DNA of 64,000 nt from Kingdonia uniflora (Eukaryota; Streptophyta; Magnoliopsida; Ranunculales; Circaeasteraceae), in the NCBI GenBank assembly GCA_014058105.1, contig JACGCM010001218.1:48723-112722 (forward strand), read 5' to 3'. Shown here piece after piece: positions 11,567-24,364 of the stretch. The notes below the pieces were generated by a model that saw only the letters and a program-made list of their open reading frames with translations, was not told the DNA's origin and did no database searches. The first letter of the stretch is position 1. The number at the start of each line of letters is the position of its first letter. The position numbers and the translations under genes were made by a program.

Positions 11567-12990
11567 CGGGGTCAATCCATCTAAGGCATGTCACAGATTG
11601 AGTATCAACAACAATGCCACGGCGGTCAAATAGAAATAGAAAAGACTATCACCTCTTCTTCGAGATAAAGTCAACAATGAGATCGATAAGTTGATCAAAG
11701 TGGGATTCATTCGAGAAGCTAAGTACCCAGATTGGATCTCCAACATTGTTACAGTTCCAAAAAAAATGGGAATGTTTAAGTTTACATAGATTTCACCGAT
11801 CTAAACAAACATACTCCGAAGGATAGTTTCCCTCTTTTAATCATTTACCAAATTCTTGATTCCATGGTAGGTCACGAGCTCTTATCTATGATAAATGCTG
11901 CTTCAGAATATAATTAAATACATCTCTTAGACACTGATAGGGAAAATATTACTTTTATCACTGAAGAAGAACTTTACTATTTCAAAGTCATGCCTTTCAG
12001 ACTAAAGAATGCATAAGTAACTTATCACTGGTAAATGACAAGAATGTTCAAAACATACTTGGGAAAAATCGCTGAAGTCTACATCGATGATCTCTTATGC
12101 AAAAGCTTACAGTCTAAGGACCATATCACAAATCTCTCCATGATCTTCCATATTCTACGCTCATATAGAATGCGGCTTAATCTTGATAAATGTCAATTCA
12201 GAGTGCACTCAGGCAAGTTCCTCGGCCATCTCATCAGCGTAAAGGGCATTGAAGCCAACCTAAATCAAATTTGAACTCTCCTCAACATGCCCTCTCTAAA
12301 ATCTAAGGACGTACAAAAACTCGAGGCAAGATTGCTGCTATCAATCAATTCATCTCTTAATCTTCAGATCGATACTGGTGGCTATTCTTACTACCTCGAG
12401 GATGTACCAAATGAGGAAATGTGTAGCCCAATGAAGAGATCCGATGGACCAAAGAATGCGAGACAGCTTTTTAGGAACTCAAAGCCTATTTGAGGAAGTC
12501 TCCCATTATGAGTACCCCGATAGACAATGAGGAACTGATCATCTACCTCGCAATTATATAAAATTATATCAGCTCGGTCCACATTCAACTTTAGGGAAAG
12601 ATAAAAAAACCAGCCTATTTCATCAACAAAACCCCCACTCTAATAGAATCAAGGTATTCTAAGATCGAGCAACTACTTCTAACTCTCGTTTACCCTTCGA
12701 AGAAGCTCAAGCACTACTTCTAAGCTCATTCAGTTAAAGTTATGATGAACTACCCACCCCAGGAAGTTTTGTCTAAAAAGAGAAATCACGAAGAGTACAA
12801 CAATGGTTGGTCAGCTTGGGAGAACATAATATTAAGTTTGAACAACGCCATTCCAAAAATGGTCAGGCCGTTGCTAATTTTCTTGCAGATTTTCCTGTTG
12901 AAAATCTCAATTGGGAAGAGCACGACCCTGACCTTATAGAAGAAATCATAGAAAATCTACCTAGCAAGCCATTTGACGAACTAGCTGAAT
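11567..12990 (+). pseudogene. Reverse transcriptase and RNase H of copy A
   Basis: The domain starts at KPGVNPSKACHRL and DKLIKVGFIREAKYPDWIS, with VPKK shortly after. The active-site box is EVYIDDLLCKSLQSKDH (YIDD, 12075-12115), followed by LNLDKCQFRVHSGKFLGHLIS. RNase H follows from about 12455 (STPIDNEELIIYL, then INKTPTLIESRYSKIEQ). Many stops and frameshifts are present. The YIDD box followed by CKS or YKS is shared by copies A, B and E. Confidence 0.78.
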
Positions 12991-13004
12991 AGATTATAAA
13001 GAAA

Positions 13005-13410
13005 GGGTGGAGGCTTCTTACAGATGGTTCAGCAGGACCCGCAGGGTTAAGAATTCTAATCATACTGATTACCCCATCCAACAACAAAATCGAGAAATTA
13101 ATTTGCTTGGATTTTGAGGCTTCCAACAATTTCATAGAGTATGAATCTTTAATTCATGGGCTCGACTTAGCACTCGAGCTTGGCATTCCCGAGCTATTAG
13201 TATATATAGATTATTTGCTCATCGTCTACCATTACTCAGAATAGTACAAAAACAATGGCAAGATAATCGAATATGTAGCCCTCATTGCTGATGGGATGAG
13301 CAGATTCGCGAAAGCAACTCTTAACTATTTACCTCGAGGTGAGAACAAACATGCCAATTCCTTGGCTTATTTGGCTAGGGTCATGGGTGCAGACATACAA
13401 TATTTATAGA
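13005..13410 (+). pseudogene. Second (archaeal-type) RNase H of copy A
   Basis: RLLTDGSAGPAG, then ASNNFIEYESLIHGLDLALELG and LPRGENKHANSLAYLA. This second RNase H domain placed after the normal one is diagnostic of the Tat lineage. A stop interrupts it after YHYSE. The DGSA and N-N-x-x-E-Y-E-x-L motifs match copy B. Confidence 0.8.
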
Positions 13411-13489
13411 TCAAAGTGATCTCCACCCCCAATATTGATCTCTACTCTGTAAGTACGATCAATATTAGGGGTTATGAAGAGGAAGATGA

Positions 13490-14626
13490 CGAATGAAGGA
13501 AACCTTTTATCGCTTACCTCGGCACAAAAAGCAAATGTGACGGGCCCCTTCCAACAAATCTAAAAGAATGATGAAAGTTGATTAAAAACTCGAGGCATTA
13601 TACAGTTCAGAATGGCCATTTATATCATCGGTCAGTGACAGGGTCTTATCTCAAGTGGTTCTCCAAGCAAAAAGCTAATGGAATACTCAAAAAATTACAT
13701 GATGGAATATGTGGCTCCCACGCCACAGGCCTATCACTTGTAAATAGAGTAATTACACAAGAAGTATTCTGACCGGTAATTTAAAAGCAAGCGGAAGAGT
13801 ACTCATGATGATACGATACATGTCAACGACATGGGCACATGATACGAGCTCCTACATTGGAACTCCATACAAGGAAGGTATTCTGACCCTTTAAGCGGTA
13901 TGCCCTGAATCTCGTAGGAGAATTTCCTAATACACCAGGTAACCAAGATTTCTTACTCGTGGCGACAGATTACTTTATGAAATGGGTGGAAGCAGTTCCT
14001 CTTTGTGGAACTAAAGAAGAAGAGGTCATCTCTTTTATCTAGGAACACATTATCACATGGTTCGGATGCCCCCACCTGATTCAGATTGATAACGGGCCGC
14101 AGTTCATTGAAGAAAAGGTTGTAGCCTTCCTCAACAAACAAAACATCATTCATTCCCCATCTAATCCATATTACCTGTAAGGAAATGGACAAGCAAAAAT
14201 CACCAACAGAATAATAATGGATGGACTCAAAAAATGGCTTTAATCGCAGAAGAAAGACAATTAGATACGGGAACTTTCTCACGTCTTATGGGCATATCGT
14301 ACTATACTTAGGCAATCAACTGGCTATTCCCCCTTCCTCTTGGCTTACGGTACAAAAGCCATCATTCCAATAGAATATTACCATTTTATCAAAGATCACG
14401 AGCTTATAGACAAAAAAAAAGAGTTCGAGTTGGCCTGCAATATCAACTGGATTGATAAGACCTGAGCACGAGCCATTGCCAACTTAGGTAAATATCATCA
14501 TATACTGGCCAGCTCGTACAACTGAAGAGTCCGAAGCCATGAGTTTCAAATTGACGATCTCGTCCTCAGAGAAATACCACAGAACAAAAAAAGCAAATGC
14601 TGAAAAGCTTATCAAAAATTGGAAAG
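13490..14626 (+). pseudogene. Integrase of copy A, 3' end cut by the copia element
   Basis: The N-terminal zinc-binding region (LHDGICGSHATG, later CQRHGH) is followed by the catalytic core with YALNLVGEFP, DYFMKWVEAVP and QIDNGPQF. The first catalytic Asp is changed to Asn (ALNL for the family's IDL/I), and the Glu position reads GQAKITNR instead of GQAEAIN, so the enzyme is dead irrespective of its stops. The C-terminal part ends at KLIKNWK, where the copia LTR begins. Confidence 0.78.
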
Positions 14627-14890
14627 TGTTGAGAGATAATCAATCTAGGGCAATATAATAATAATATATCTTATAAACAAAAGGAGAGAGAGAAGAGAGA
14701 TTTCTTATTGATTCATCATTATGTTCTTTATACGTAATACAGGGATATATAAAGATAGCCCTACAACAAAGGTTACCTAACCTACTCAAACTCTCACAAT
14801 AACCTTATCGGGCCTATGGGCTTATTAGGAGTCCTAATAGGATACCCCAACCCTGTTAGGTTCCTAGCTTGGGCATGGAGCCAACTTCTA
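14627..14890 (-). repeat. 3' LTR of the copia element (partial)
   Basis: About 265 bp align with the inner part of the right LTR (tgttgagagataatcaatctag, then cctacaacaaaggttacctaac). Beyond about 14890 similarity stops, so the U3 end of this LTR is missing or replaced. The neighbouring 14930-15130 carries a direct repeat atcttatgccctatatagg (about 14938 and 14998). Confidence 0.65.
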
Positions 14891-15129
14891 GCACTTCCTC
14901 TTGGGGTGTTCCATACTAGGAAGACTTGCCTTATTAAAATCTTATGCCCTATATAGGGCAATACCCCTTGGGCAAAAAGCTATGTGGGGAAAAAGTACAA
15001 TCTTATGCCCTATATAGGTTGTGGACGCGTATATGTTACCTCATCAAATCCTCTAGGATAAAAACTGTGCTATCAGGAAAAAGAGTACAACACGCATGTG
15101 TCTACGTCAGGCTGGAACTACTCCCCTTG

Positions 15130-18100
15130 ACGTCGATTTCCTTGAGATGTATCTCCCTGTGATATTGATAAGTAAATCTTTTGCATGTCGATTTTGTGTA
15201 CTAGCTGCTTGAATGTAAATGGTGCAAGAGTCTTCGTGCATGGATTTGCAAAGATGTCTTCTGAAATATCTTCAACAACACCAATCTCATTCACCTTTTA
15301 TAATTTATAAGGTTGGAATGGCTTCTATGAAATGTGATTCATTCTGCCGTTATTGATAAATCGCCATTGACTTGAATGATGCAGACTGAATTGTCTTCAT
15401 ATATAATCGATGCTTTATCTTGGATAGAACACGTCATAACTTCAGTTAATGAGATGTTTCTAGGGGCGCAACCATCATTCTCTGCCAGCTTCATGAAGTG
15501 CAAGAATCTTTATAGTTTGAGGTGTAGCTACTGTCGTCTGCTTTATCGATCTCCAAGAAAATTTATGTATCCTCGTACATAAACACATAATCCATTAGAC
15601 AATAAACTCTATGTGGGTCGAATAGACCCTAGTCTTTCATACTGATCAGAAACCTCAGAATGTGCCTGATCTCAATTCAGTACCTTTGGGTAGGAACATA
15701 ACTATGGTAAGAAAAACAGTTTAATGCGAATGAGTTATTGGGTCAAGTATACCTAACTAACTATAGCAAAATACCTTCTAGCTAGTACCATGGCCCTAGG
15801 AGTTTCTCCCCCATTAGGATGGTAGAAGATGTCATTGTCCATACCTATGAACTGGACGTGCAATAAACAACTTAGCACCGTGTGCTACATCCATATTGAA
15901 GTGTTAGATATCTCTTTCGATATATATTGCTTGGTGTACTAGTGCCACTATCAAGATGTTCGATCTATAAATCGAGACATTCTTAATTTCCCAAGGTCTT
16001 GTATTTCGAATTCCTTCCCAAGCTATTTGGTGGCTCTCACGATCTCCCCCGGAGGTCTAACAATATTTAAATTATTTAGTACACTATTATGATGATACTG
16101 AAGCTAATTTATGTATAAGAATGCATGGACAGATAAAGATATTTGCAAAGTCCTTGACCTTCAAGTACTTAATCAACACTTACTATGTCACATGGGCCCA
16201 TTGCTTCAAGTTAATAATTACTTTTCCAATTTTATTATGTACACACCTCGTGTGTCGGGCTTAGTTGCTTTTAGATGTTTAAACCTTCCCAGGTAGCTTT
16301 ATGTATATATCTGTATCTAGTTTCCCATATAGATACACAGTATTTATATCAGACGTATGTCTAGCTTATCCTCGATAACTTGACAGACTGATCAGTACTG
16401 AAGCATTATAGCGTCCATAACTGGGTAATAGGTCATACTGCAATCGTGCTAGATCTCTTAGAGATTTCCTGGGCAAAAAGTCATGTATTGACCTAATTAT
16501 CTCTCCGAGTTAATCATGTTTCTGTACCATACCTATTTATAACCGACAGGCTCAATGGTATCATTTTGCATTATGCACAAGCTGAGCTTCGCTTAGATTC
16601 TAGATACCTACTTTTGTTAATATACAATAACATACAGTCGTTTACAATAAGTGGTTCTGAATCCTCATCCTTGATGGCGAGCAGAATAACAAATATGAAT
16701 ACCTTGTCGATGGGTGGTTCTATCCTCGATGAACCAACTACACCATTAGTCATATTTTTCTCTTATTCTGCAGCACCTTGGCTCAGAATACTTTTTTCCA
16801 ATGGTGCTCCGCACTAAGTACGAGCCTTAGTTTTGTGTGTAGTACTAATTTCCTTGGAACGTTCTACTGCGGTACTAGTTTCCCTAGAATGTTTTGCTAT
16901 GTAGGTATATTATTACTTATAGGTACATATACTTACAGTACTTCAATAGTATTTATAAATGTCTCAAGCAATTTATTTATGACCTATTGAAGGTTTGTAA
17001 TCCGTTGAACCTTATTATCTCCTAACTTATATATAGGGATCTAGATGAGACAACGATGATGATTTTTAAGACCTCTTGGAAACATCCTCAGCATTGACTG
17101 TCATATCCCCCCCAATAATAGGAATATCATCTTATTAAAGTGACAATTATTTGCCCTATAGGATATACGTCGCTAGTGGGTCCAAATATCCAATGATAAA
17201 TACAAATCATAACCCACATAATACCAGGTTGACGTTGATGGTCTCATCTTCATACATTGTGGTGCGATTGGCACCTATACAGAATATCCAAATATTTTTC
17301 GATGGGCAACACCGGGATTCAACCCAGTTACTAGTCGCTTTTGGGGAAAAATAATTTAATGATTTCCTAAAGGACGAACCTTAAATAGTGCTGTGGGCGT
17401 AAGAATGCATATCCTATACACTAGCCGGAAGTTGTAATAGTAATAATAGTGGCCTAACGATTATCTTAAATCGCTTGATTAGGTTCTCCGCCAATCCTGA
17501 GTTGGGTATGGTATAAGGTACTCACGATATACAATCATCTATCCCATTTAGCGGTAAAATAATCACCAAAAGCCTGTGAGTCCAACTCCCAAGCCCCCGT
17601 CAAGTCGCATCGATTGACTTTCATCGGTTAATCCAGGAACTGATTCTGCGATCGAATGATCAAAGTAAGAAGTCGTGCTAACATTGCATTCTTAGATTTT
17701 ATGAGTAGGCAAATGTAAGACCATCTCCTTAATGTGTCTTTTATGACCATAAATATTCAAGTGGGCCACTATATGGATGGGAAGGTTCACATGTGTCTCC
17801 ATGGATGCGTTTGGAACAAATGCTGGAAATCCCACTCTACCTTGGTCATACTAGGATAATATAATAGACTTTCCTTTAAAGCAATTATTACACATACACT
17901 CTCTAGATCTTCTATCCTTTTAAGGAAAGTTGAGATGTAATCCTAATAATTCACCTCACTATTCGAGTCCGAGGAGTATATTGGAAACTGTTCCAATAGC
18001 GTGTTCTAACCTTTAGACATGGAGTGAATGCATAAAACCTTGTATATCATTTTTTTCTGATAGTTATTATGTGATAAGCATTATCATGTATCTCCCTAAA

Positions 18101-18560
18101 CTTAGTAAAATCTGACTGGATTTACTAGCTTATAAATTAGATTAGATACCTTGCATCGTACCGTTAGAGAATAATAACATGATGTTCTCAGTGCGTGCTA
18201 TCATGCTAGCCGAGCCAATAATATTTGTGTCATCCCCGATGCACAAGGTTAGGCAAGAAATATATTCATATCTTAAAGGGATCGAGTGTGTGGTACTAAT
18301 GCCTCTTAGACATGTCGCCACTCATCTGGTTATTGGTCATGCTCAATGAGCAGATAGATCCATAGGCAGGTTGTATGCAGTAGATCAACTGTCATATATA
18401 GAATGTAACTACTTCCTAAGTAATAAATTTGAATAATCATAATTTAAAACAAATTGAGAATCTCATGTATGTCACGAGCACTTTATTTAAATATAAATGA
18501 TATGTTCCCAACAAAATCAAAAATACTGACAACAAAAAGAATAGTAAATCAAGTCTATAC
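15130..18560 (-). pseudogene. Copia pol remnants (integrase, RT, RNase H)
   Basis: The clearest part is RNase H at about 15470-15560 on the minus strand: WRSIKQTTVATPQTIKILAL then HEAGRE, with a C-terminal end FTFKQLVHKIDMQ near 15181-15217. This is the typical end of copia pol. Between 15640 and 18560 frames are heavily broken and only the position implies RT and integrase; I could not place their catalytic motifs with confidence. Confidence 0.6.
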
Positions 18561-19577
18561 TAAAAAAAAAAACTATTAGTGCTCTCTCTAATATGACATT
18601 ACATGTCTATAAAGGAATCGTTACTGATTACTCTGTCTGTTGATCCATGCTGGTATCAGTGTCATTACAGAAGTTTGACCCTGCTAACTTCGTAGTGATA
18701 AAAGTTATGTCAGTGGTGATGTGGTTAGCCTAGACTTTGACTCTAGACACCCATGGTGTCTTGCAGTCGCAAAACCAGTGTTCAGCTGCCTCACATCTCA
18801 AGCAAGGTGATTTAGAATTTGGCTTCTTGATCTTCTTTGGTGTTTATGGTGTTCCAACCATTTTAAACCTATTGTGCTTCTGAGGGCCTAAGAATTCCCA
18901 ATTCTTGCCTTCAGTCTCCTTCCCATTTCCAGAACCCCGTTCATGGTTGTTTCTGTCATGAGATAAGATCTTTCGTGCAGCTGGTTTCATCCTTCAGGAG
19001 GAAACCTCTTGTTTTTCCCAAAAAACAAATATGCCATCTTGTTCTACAGTGAGAAAGAGTTGGATTAGATCTCCAGGACAACTAAATTCTATTTTTACAT
19101 ACTGGTCCCTAAGTGCAGTATGTTAATGTGGTAATGTGGAAATGTAGAAAGAGTCTTTTACAAAATCTCTTTATCAAAGACATAATCATTATTGAGCCTC
19201 ATGGCTGGAACAATCTTCTGCAGTGCTGAATTATAGGCAGCTACAGTCTTGAAGTGATATAGCCTCAAGTTGTTCTAGCGGTTACGATTCTTATAGTTCG
19301 TTAGGGCCTGCTGTAGACCAAACTATTCTTTTAAGCTCATCCATAACTCATATGGATTTCCGCAACGGAGGTGCTAAAATTTTAGCTCCGGCTCAAAGTA
19401 GGCCTGCATAGCCAACATGGCATATGCCCTGAGTGGTTTAGAGATGGTGTTATCTGTAGCAATCGACTTTGAGACGTTCATTGTCTGCAGACGGAGTTTT
19501 ATGTCCGTACACCAAGACAGGTAGTTGGAACCATCAAGCCGCAATGGTTCGTAGTCGTAACGTGGACTGACAGACAT
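18561..19577 (-). pseudogene. Copia gag
   Basis: The N-terminus MSVSPRYDYEPLRLDGSNYL is followed by SWCTDIKLRLQTM, typical of plant copia gag. Next come ELWMSLKE and LRLYHFKTVAAYNSALQKI, and a zinc knuckle CLRCEAAEHWFCDC (CX2CX4HX4C, minus strand of 18763-18804). There are several TAG/TGA stops. It packaged the element RNA when intact. The first stop falls after about 67 codons. Confidence 0.75.
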
Positions 19578-21650
19578 CCGTTATGCAAAATATATATCGT
19601 AATTAGTGACAATTCTCGATAAACATATCAATTGCATTAAAGACAGATCAAAGTACTTAGAATAAAGATAAATAAATGATTTATAACTATCTTATAGTTG
19701 AACCCTGTTCATATTCTAAAACTCATGAAATTCTTTTCTAATGATTAAATCCCAAATTTACCCTGTAAAATGATGACCTTAATCTTAGATGCACGTTTTA
19801 ATAGAATCTTAGCCAAAATTAATATTCAAAACTACCAGATGTGTGCGTTCCTTATGAAATTCTTTTTAAGTACATGATTTCCAATCATTACTAAAGGCAA
19901 TTCATACTATACAAGTTAGTGATTCTTAATCATTACTTATAGATGAACATTGTTCATATCCTATTAAGCGTCAAATTTCAAATTTACCTGTAAATGAGTG
20001 ATTTTAACCTTAAAGTGCATTTGAATTGAGGCTTAGCCAAGACAACTATTTAAAACCATTTGATATTGCGTTCCTTATTCTGAGAACTAGGGTGTTCTAA
20101 GCCCTCTAGTTCTATAAAGGTAGATATATTCTAGCCAAATAGCTATTTACTACAAATATGAAGGGTATTAGATATTTAGCTGACAAGTGGTCCCATCTCG
20201 AAGTCTGTTGGGTTTACAAGATAAGTTAATTATGCCTATATTTAAACTAACATTTTAGGGTACAATAGGTTACTATTAATGCCTACATAACTCTAAATGT
20301 TATTATGTAACATATAATTGCACCTTGATACGAAAAATTGGTTCCTCAGACACCAAGTTTTTAGAAATAGGGCTAAGTCGATTCCCAATTAAGCTCTAGT
20401 TATTTGTCATTGACAATTAATTATGATTTAGATATGACTCACAGTCATATGTTAAATTAGTCTTGGTTTCGTATTATATATGATCCCTGATCATGATAAT
20501 TAGTATCCTAGGGGCATATTAGTAATATCTTATTGACAATCATAAGATATTAAATAGGTATTACACCATGTACTTATATCACATATAAGTGAGCCAGTGT
20601 TCCTATACGAGGAACCTATTCCCTAATTTTTTTAAAAAAATTCCATAAAAAAATTCAAAATGGGTCCCTCACTGGGTAGGTCCAGTAAATTAGATTTTTC
20701 AAATAAATTGGGCTCAATTTAACCAAAAATTGGGCCATTTATGGCCGTTTTAGTGTCTAGATCGGTCAGACTCGGTCTGGGTCAGGGCATGGACTGGGTT
20801 GAATGGTCTAAGCCGATCTGACCCGGTCTACCATGTACTACGCATGCACAGGTCACACGTACCATACGCACAGGCTGGACACGTGTCTGCCACATGTACC
20901 ACACGTACGGGCTGTATATGTACGAGCCGCGTGTCTGCCACGTCACTGCTCCGGTGGTCGTCCGACGAACGTCCGATGAATATTCCGGTGATCGTCCAAC
21001 AAATATTATTGCCAAAATTCTGGCAAACTTTCGGTGGCCGGTCCCCTGATGACTGCCGCATGTCACAACATGTACCACACGAACCAGGCATGCCTTTCGT
21101 GTTAGACGCGCCACACGTGTCACGCCACGTCAGTATGCCACGTGTTCTCGATACATGCACTGCTGACGTCACAATGGATAATAATGACATCATATCAGAT
21201 AATTATCAAAAATAATAAAAGTAAAAAAATAAAATTTTATTATCTTGCTGACGTCATCGACCAAAAAAATGTCGTTTTTGGTCGTAAAATTACCTAGTTT
21301 CAACGCGCTATTTCTGGCGATTGGGACATCTCCCTGAGACGTACCATATATCATTGGAAAGCTCTTAGAGTAGGCTATCCAACCAAAGTGATCTCACTTC
21401 TATACGATGTCCACAGAGAGAAATATACAAGTTTGAATACAGCCCTTTATCAAAGGTAAAATTCACCAATTACCCTAATTTTTAATCCGAAAAAGTAGGG
21501 AAAATATGTTTTTGAACCATGATAATATATCATATAGTATAGATCTGAAATTGATCGAATATGTATTCAAAAAATTATAAAATACCTCTTCTCCTGATCG
21601 CTTGGTTTCCCTGAAAACACTGATTAGAAGGAATTGTCTGCTTTCCTCGT
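19578..21650 (-). other. Long leader of the copia element with a cluster of ACGT motifs
   Basis: About 2.1 kb separate the primer site from gag, far more than is usual for copia. No coding frame is convincing: open frames on both strands at 20782-21215 overlap in a CpG-rich stretch. That stretch (about 20820-21180) is packed with ACGT cores (cacgtg, acacgt, gacgtc), the class of motif bound by plant bZIP factors. An inserted unrelated segment is the alternative explanation. Confidence 0.5.
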
Positions 21651-21675
21651 TCCTAGAGCGTACATGTTGATAACG

Positions 21676-22136
21676 TATTGAGAGATAATCAATCTAGAAA
21701 AATATAACAGTATTATATCTTATAAACAAAAGGATAGAGAGAAGATCGATTTTTAATTGATTCATCATTGTGTTCTCTGTATGCAATACAGAGATTTATA
21801 AAGATAACCCTACAACAAAGGTTACCTAACTACTCAAACTCTTCCCATAGCCCTATCGGGCCTACGGGCTTGTTAGGAGTCCTAATAAAATAACCCAACC
21901 CTGTTGGGTTCCTAGCTTGGGATTAGACCCAACTCCTAAAAGGAAGGTCCTTTCCTCATTATTGGCCGTACTGGCCTTGGATCATACTCCTCATAATAGA
22001 GAAAGGCGTCTGAATCCCAAATCCCTAGAACACTAGATGATTGAAATGATATTATCGCTAAATCCCAAGTTTCTCCATTGCAGATTATTCTATTCTTGTT
22101 CTTTACATTCCAAAAGTGAGATTTTAATCTCTAACA
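21676..22136 (-). repeat. 5' LTR of the copia element with adjoining primer site
   Basis: 461 bp. On the minus strand it starts TGTTAGAGATT and ends CTCTCAATA (last CA decayed to TA). Next to it, on the minus strand, CGTTATCAACATGTACG (21659-21675) resembles the CGTTATCAGCACG primer region that follows many plant copia LTRs. Confidence 0.75.
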
Positions 22137-22220
22137 GTGTACATTCTATTCTACTAAATGAAAACTTCTATGTTTTCCCCTACATTACTCTCTACTGATG
22201 TAAAATCTACTAAATCTTAT

Positions 22221-22480
22221 AGATTAAAACAAAGGTAATACTAGCTTTTAATTGACCCATCTATATAAAGATTAAAGCAAAGGTAATACTAGCTTTAAAT
22301 CGAACATCTATACCAAAATTAAAGCAAAGGTAATACTAGCTTTCAATCGCCCATTTATACATATATTAATGATTAAAACAAAGGTAATACTAGTTTTCAA
22401 TCAATGATCATTACTATCTATAAGACACAAGATAAAGCAAAGGTAAAACTAGCTTTCATCTCTCTGCATGTCTACAAATA
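22221..22480 (+). repeat. Tandem array in copy A, 47-61 bp units
   Basis: Five imperfect units around the core taaarcaaaggtaatacta, starting near 22221, 22269, 22316, 22369 and 22430. It lies between the integrase (now cut by the copia element) and the antisense genes. Copies B and E carry tandem arrays of different sequence and period in the same place. Confidence 0.85.
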
Positions 22481-22677
22481 CATAAACCACTGGTTACTTT
22501 TGCAGGTTTTTACTTTTGGGAGGTTAGTTGCGTTTTCCTCTACGACGGAGGTTGTGCAGCCATAAACTCTGGAGCTTGAGCAGTTACACATTACTTCCTT
22601 GCTCTAATAAATCTGCAGGTCGGGAACCTAGCTCCATTTCCATGGCGTTCAGGCAATTTCCTTGATCTATAACAGTA

Positions 22678-24246
22678 TTACAGATACAACCCTTCGAGCT
22701 CAAGCCTCGTTACTTCTTTTACAAAATTGGTGATAACAACCATTGTTTCCCTGGAGTGCATCTCTTCCAGGAAAATCCTCTCTTGACCTAGTATGAGTAA
22801 CGTGGCAAATTGCTCATTTACTATCTGATAACACTTTCGTAAATTTGTGTAGAAGGTGCTTACCCGCTCTACACGTTGCTCCAAGCGTGTTATCACCTCT
22901 GTTTGCTGCAATATTGTCCCCCCTGCTTTATCCAGTTTAGCAATATTCATCGTTCTCAACACCTCCACTTGTCCATGAAGTGCCACCAACTCCAACTCGT
23001 TTACATCACTTCCCCCAATATGAGCTTTATTTAACAGCTCATCCTTTTTCTTTATAGCAACCTGTAACTCTTGCTCTTTGCAGAGAGCAACCTGTAACTT
23101 ATAATCACTCTCATAAGTTCAAACATTCACTGTCCTTACAAGAACTCGGATATAAAAAAGATCTGCCTCCAACTCTTTAATTTGAACTGATAGGTTAGCC
23201 GTGTCGCCCATGGCAGTCGAGACCTTGGAGTCATTCTTTTTTTTCTTTGACCGCTCTGTAGCCTTGGCCTTCTTGGCACGTGAACTGACCATGGAAAAAT
23301 CTGCCTTCAACCTCACAACCCCCTCATTCAGTTCATCGTACCATTTTTAGGCCATCCGAAGCTCAATATCTTTAGTAGGTATGGCCTCACTCAACTGCTC
23401 AACCATACATTCAGAAGCAGCTAAATCATCTCGTGCCTGTACAAGTTCGATTTCCTTCTTGGCCAATTGACCCTTTAAACTGGCCACATTTTCACGTAGT
23501 TCATGTTCTGCCACCTCTAACAGCCTAATACAATATTGAGTAATGTCCACTTCTTTATCTTTTACTATCAACAAATCTATCCTTCTTCTTAGCTTCGCTA
23601 ATTCGTTTTGTGCACTTACGAGCTCTCCTTCCAGTTTTCCATTTTTAACATCTTTTCTTTCGATCTCTTGGGTAAGCTCATTCACAATTTTCCTCGACTC
23701 AGCAAGCTGGATCTGAACTTTAACGTACTTATCTTCCCTATCTTCATATTATTTATTCATTCAATCAAATTCAAACCCAAATTGATAATTATATTGAAGC
23801 GTCTTTAGTTCGCCCAAGTGGATAGTCTCTAACTCGGCCTGCATCATCAAGCTCGATTCAATGATACTTCACAGATAACACCAATACAAACTACAGTTAG
23901 CTTTACAAGTTTCTAACATATTTCTATTTCTGACATGCCAACAATCTGGGATTATACTTCACCCTTAAATTAAGAAGTTATCTTGCACTAATGGCAAATA
24001 ACATCTATATACTATTTTAAGGTACACATTTTCTATGTTATAAATTTCTAGCACACCGAAATAGTCTGAACATACTTGTTTATTGTCGTTCATTATGATC
24101 TATATCTGCCTTCTAACTTTACTTTGTAGCTCTAGAGTAACAAAGTGTACAAGTAAAATCTTTTGAGCTCTTTTCTAACCTGCAGCTCTATTTGCGATGT
24201 CAACAGAGCTACCAAAGCATTTTGCTTCTTAATGAGCTCTTTACAT
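22678..24246 (-). pseudogene. Antisense coiled-coil ORF specific to copy A
   Basis: Minus-strand frame of about 360 codons with strong heptad character: NELTQEIERKDVKNGKLEGE, ELAKLRRRIDLL, then REDLAASE-like blocks and ITRLEQRVERVS. A lysine-rich part (KKAKATERSKKKK) lies in the middle. A short first exon (IKKQNALVALLTSQIELQ, about 24180-24246) is joined by a possible intron 23839-24179 (donor GTTAGA, acceptor GATGCAG). There are several internal stops. No similar ORF occupies this place in B or E. Function unknown; coiled coil suggests oligomerisation. Confidence 0.55.
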
Positions 24247-24364
24247 AATCAATATTTATAAACAACTTAGACTATTCCAAATTTGTCTTCAAAACATGTA
24301 CCATACAATCACAGTTTTTGCCTCACATAATCAAACAAGAAAAACAAACTCCAAAAGATCATTT

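Larger units (their letters stand above)
14627..22136 (-). mobile_element. Ty1/copia retrotransposon, minus strand, inserted in copy A
   Basis: Reading right to left: 5' LTR 21676-22136, primer site beside it, a long leader, gag (19577 to about 18560), pol remnants, the RNase H end near 15130 and a 3' LTR at 14627-about 14890. The shared LTR part (aattgattatctctcaa on the minus strand) occurs at both ends. No clear target duplication is seen (gaaag on the left, gtgta on the right), so one border may have been altered. Every coding part has stops and frameshifts. Confidence 0.8.

Noticed and set aside
20782..21215. Open frames of 113-138 codons on both strands
   Set aside because: They overlap on opposite strands in a CpG-rich stretch of the copia leader, have no domain, and stops are rare there because of composition.
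14622..22141. Target duplication of the copia element
   Set aside because: The 5-bp flanks gaaag and gtgta do not match, and shifting the borders breaks the TG/CA ends, so no duplication is claimed.
22221..22480. Regular repeats that might be taken for a CRISPR-like array
   Set aside because: The host is a plant, spacers are not of fixed length, and equivalent arrays occur in the 3' region of the sister elements.
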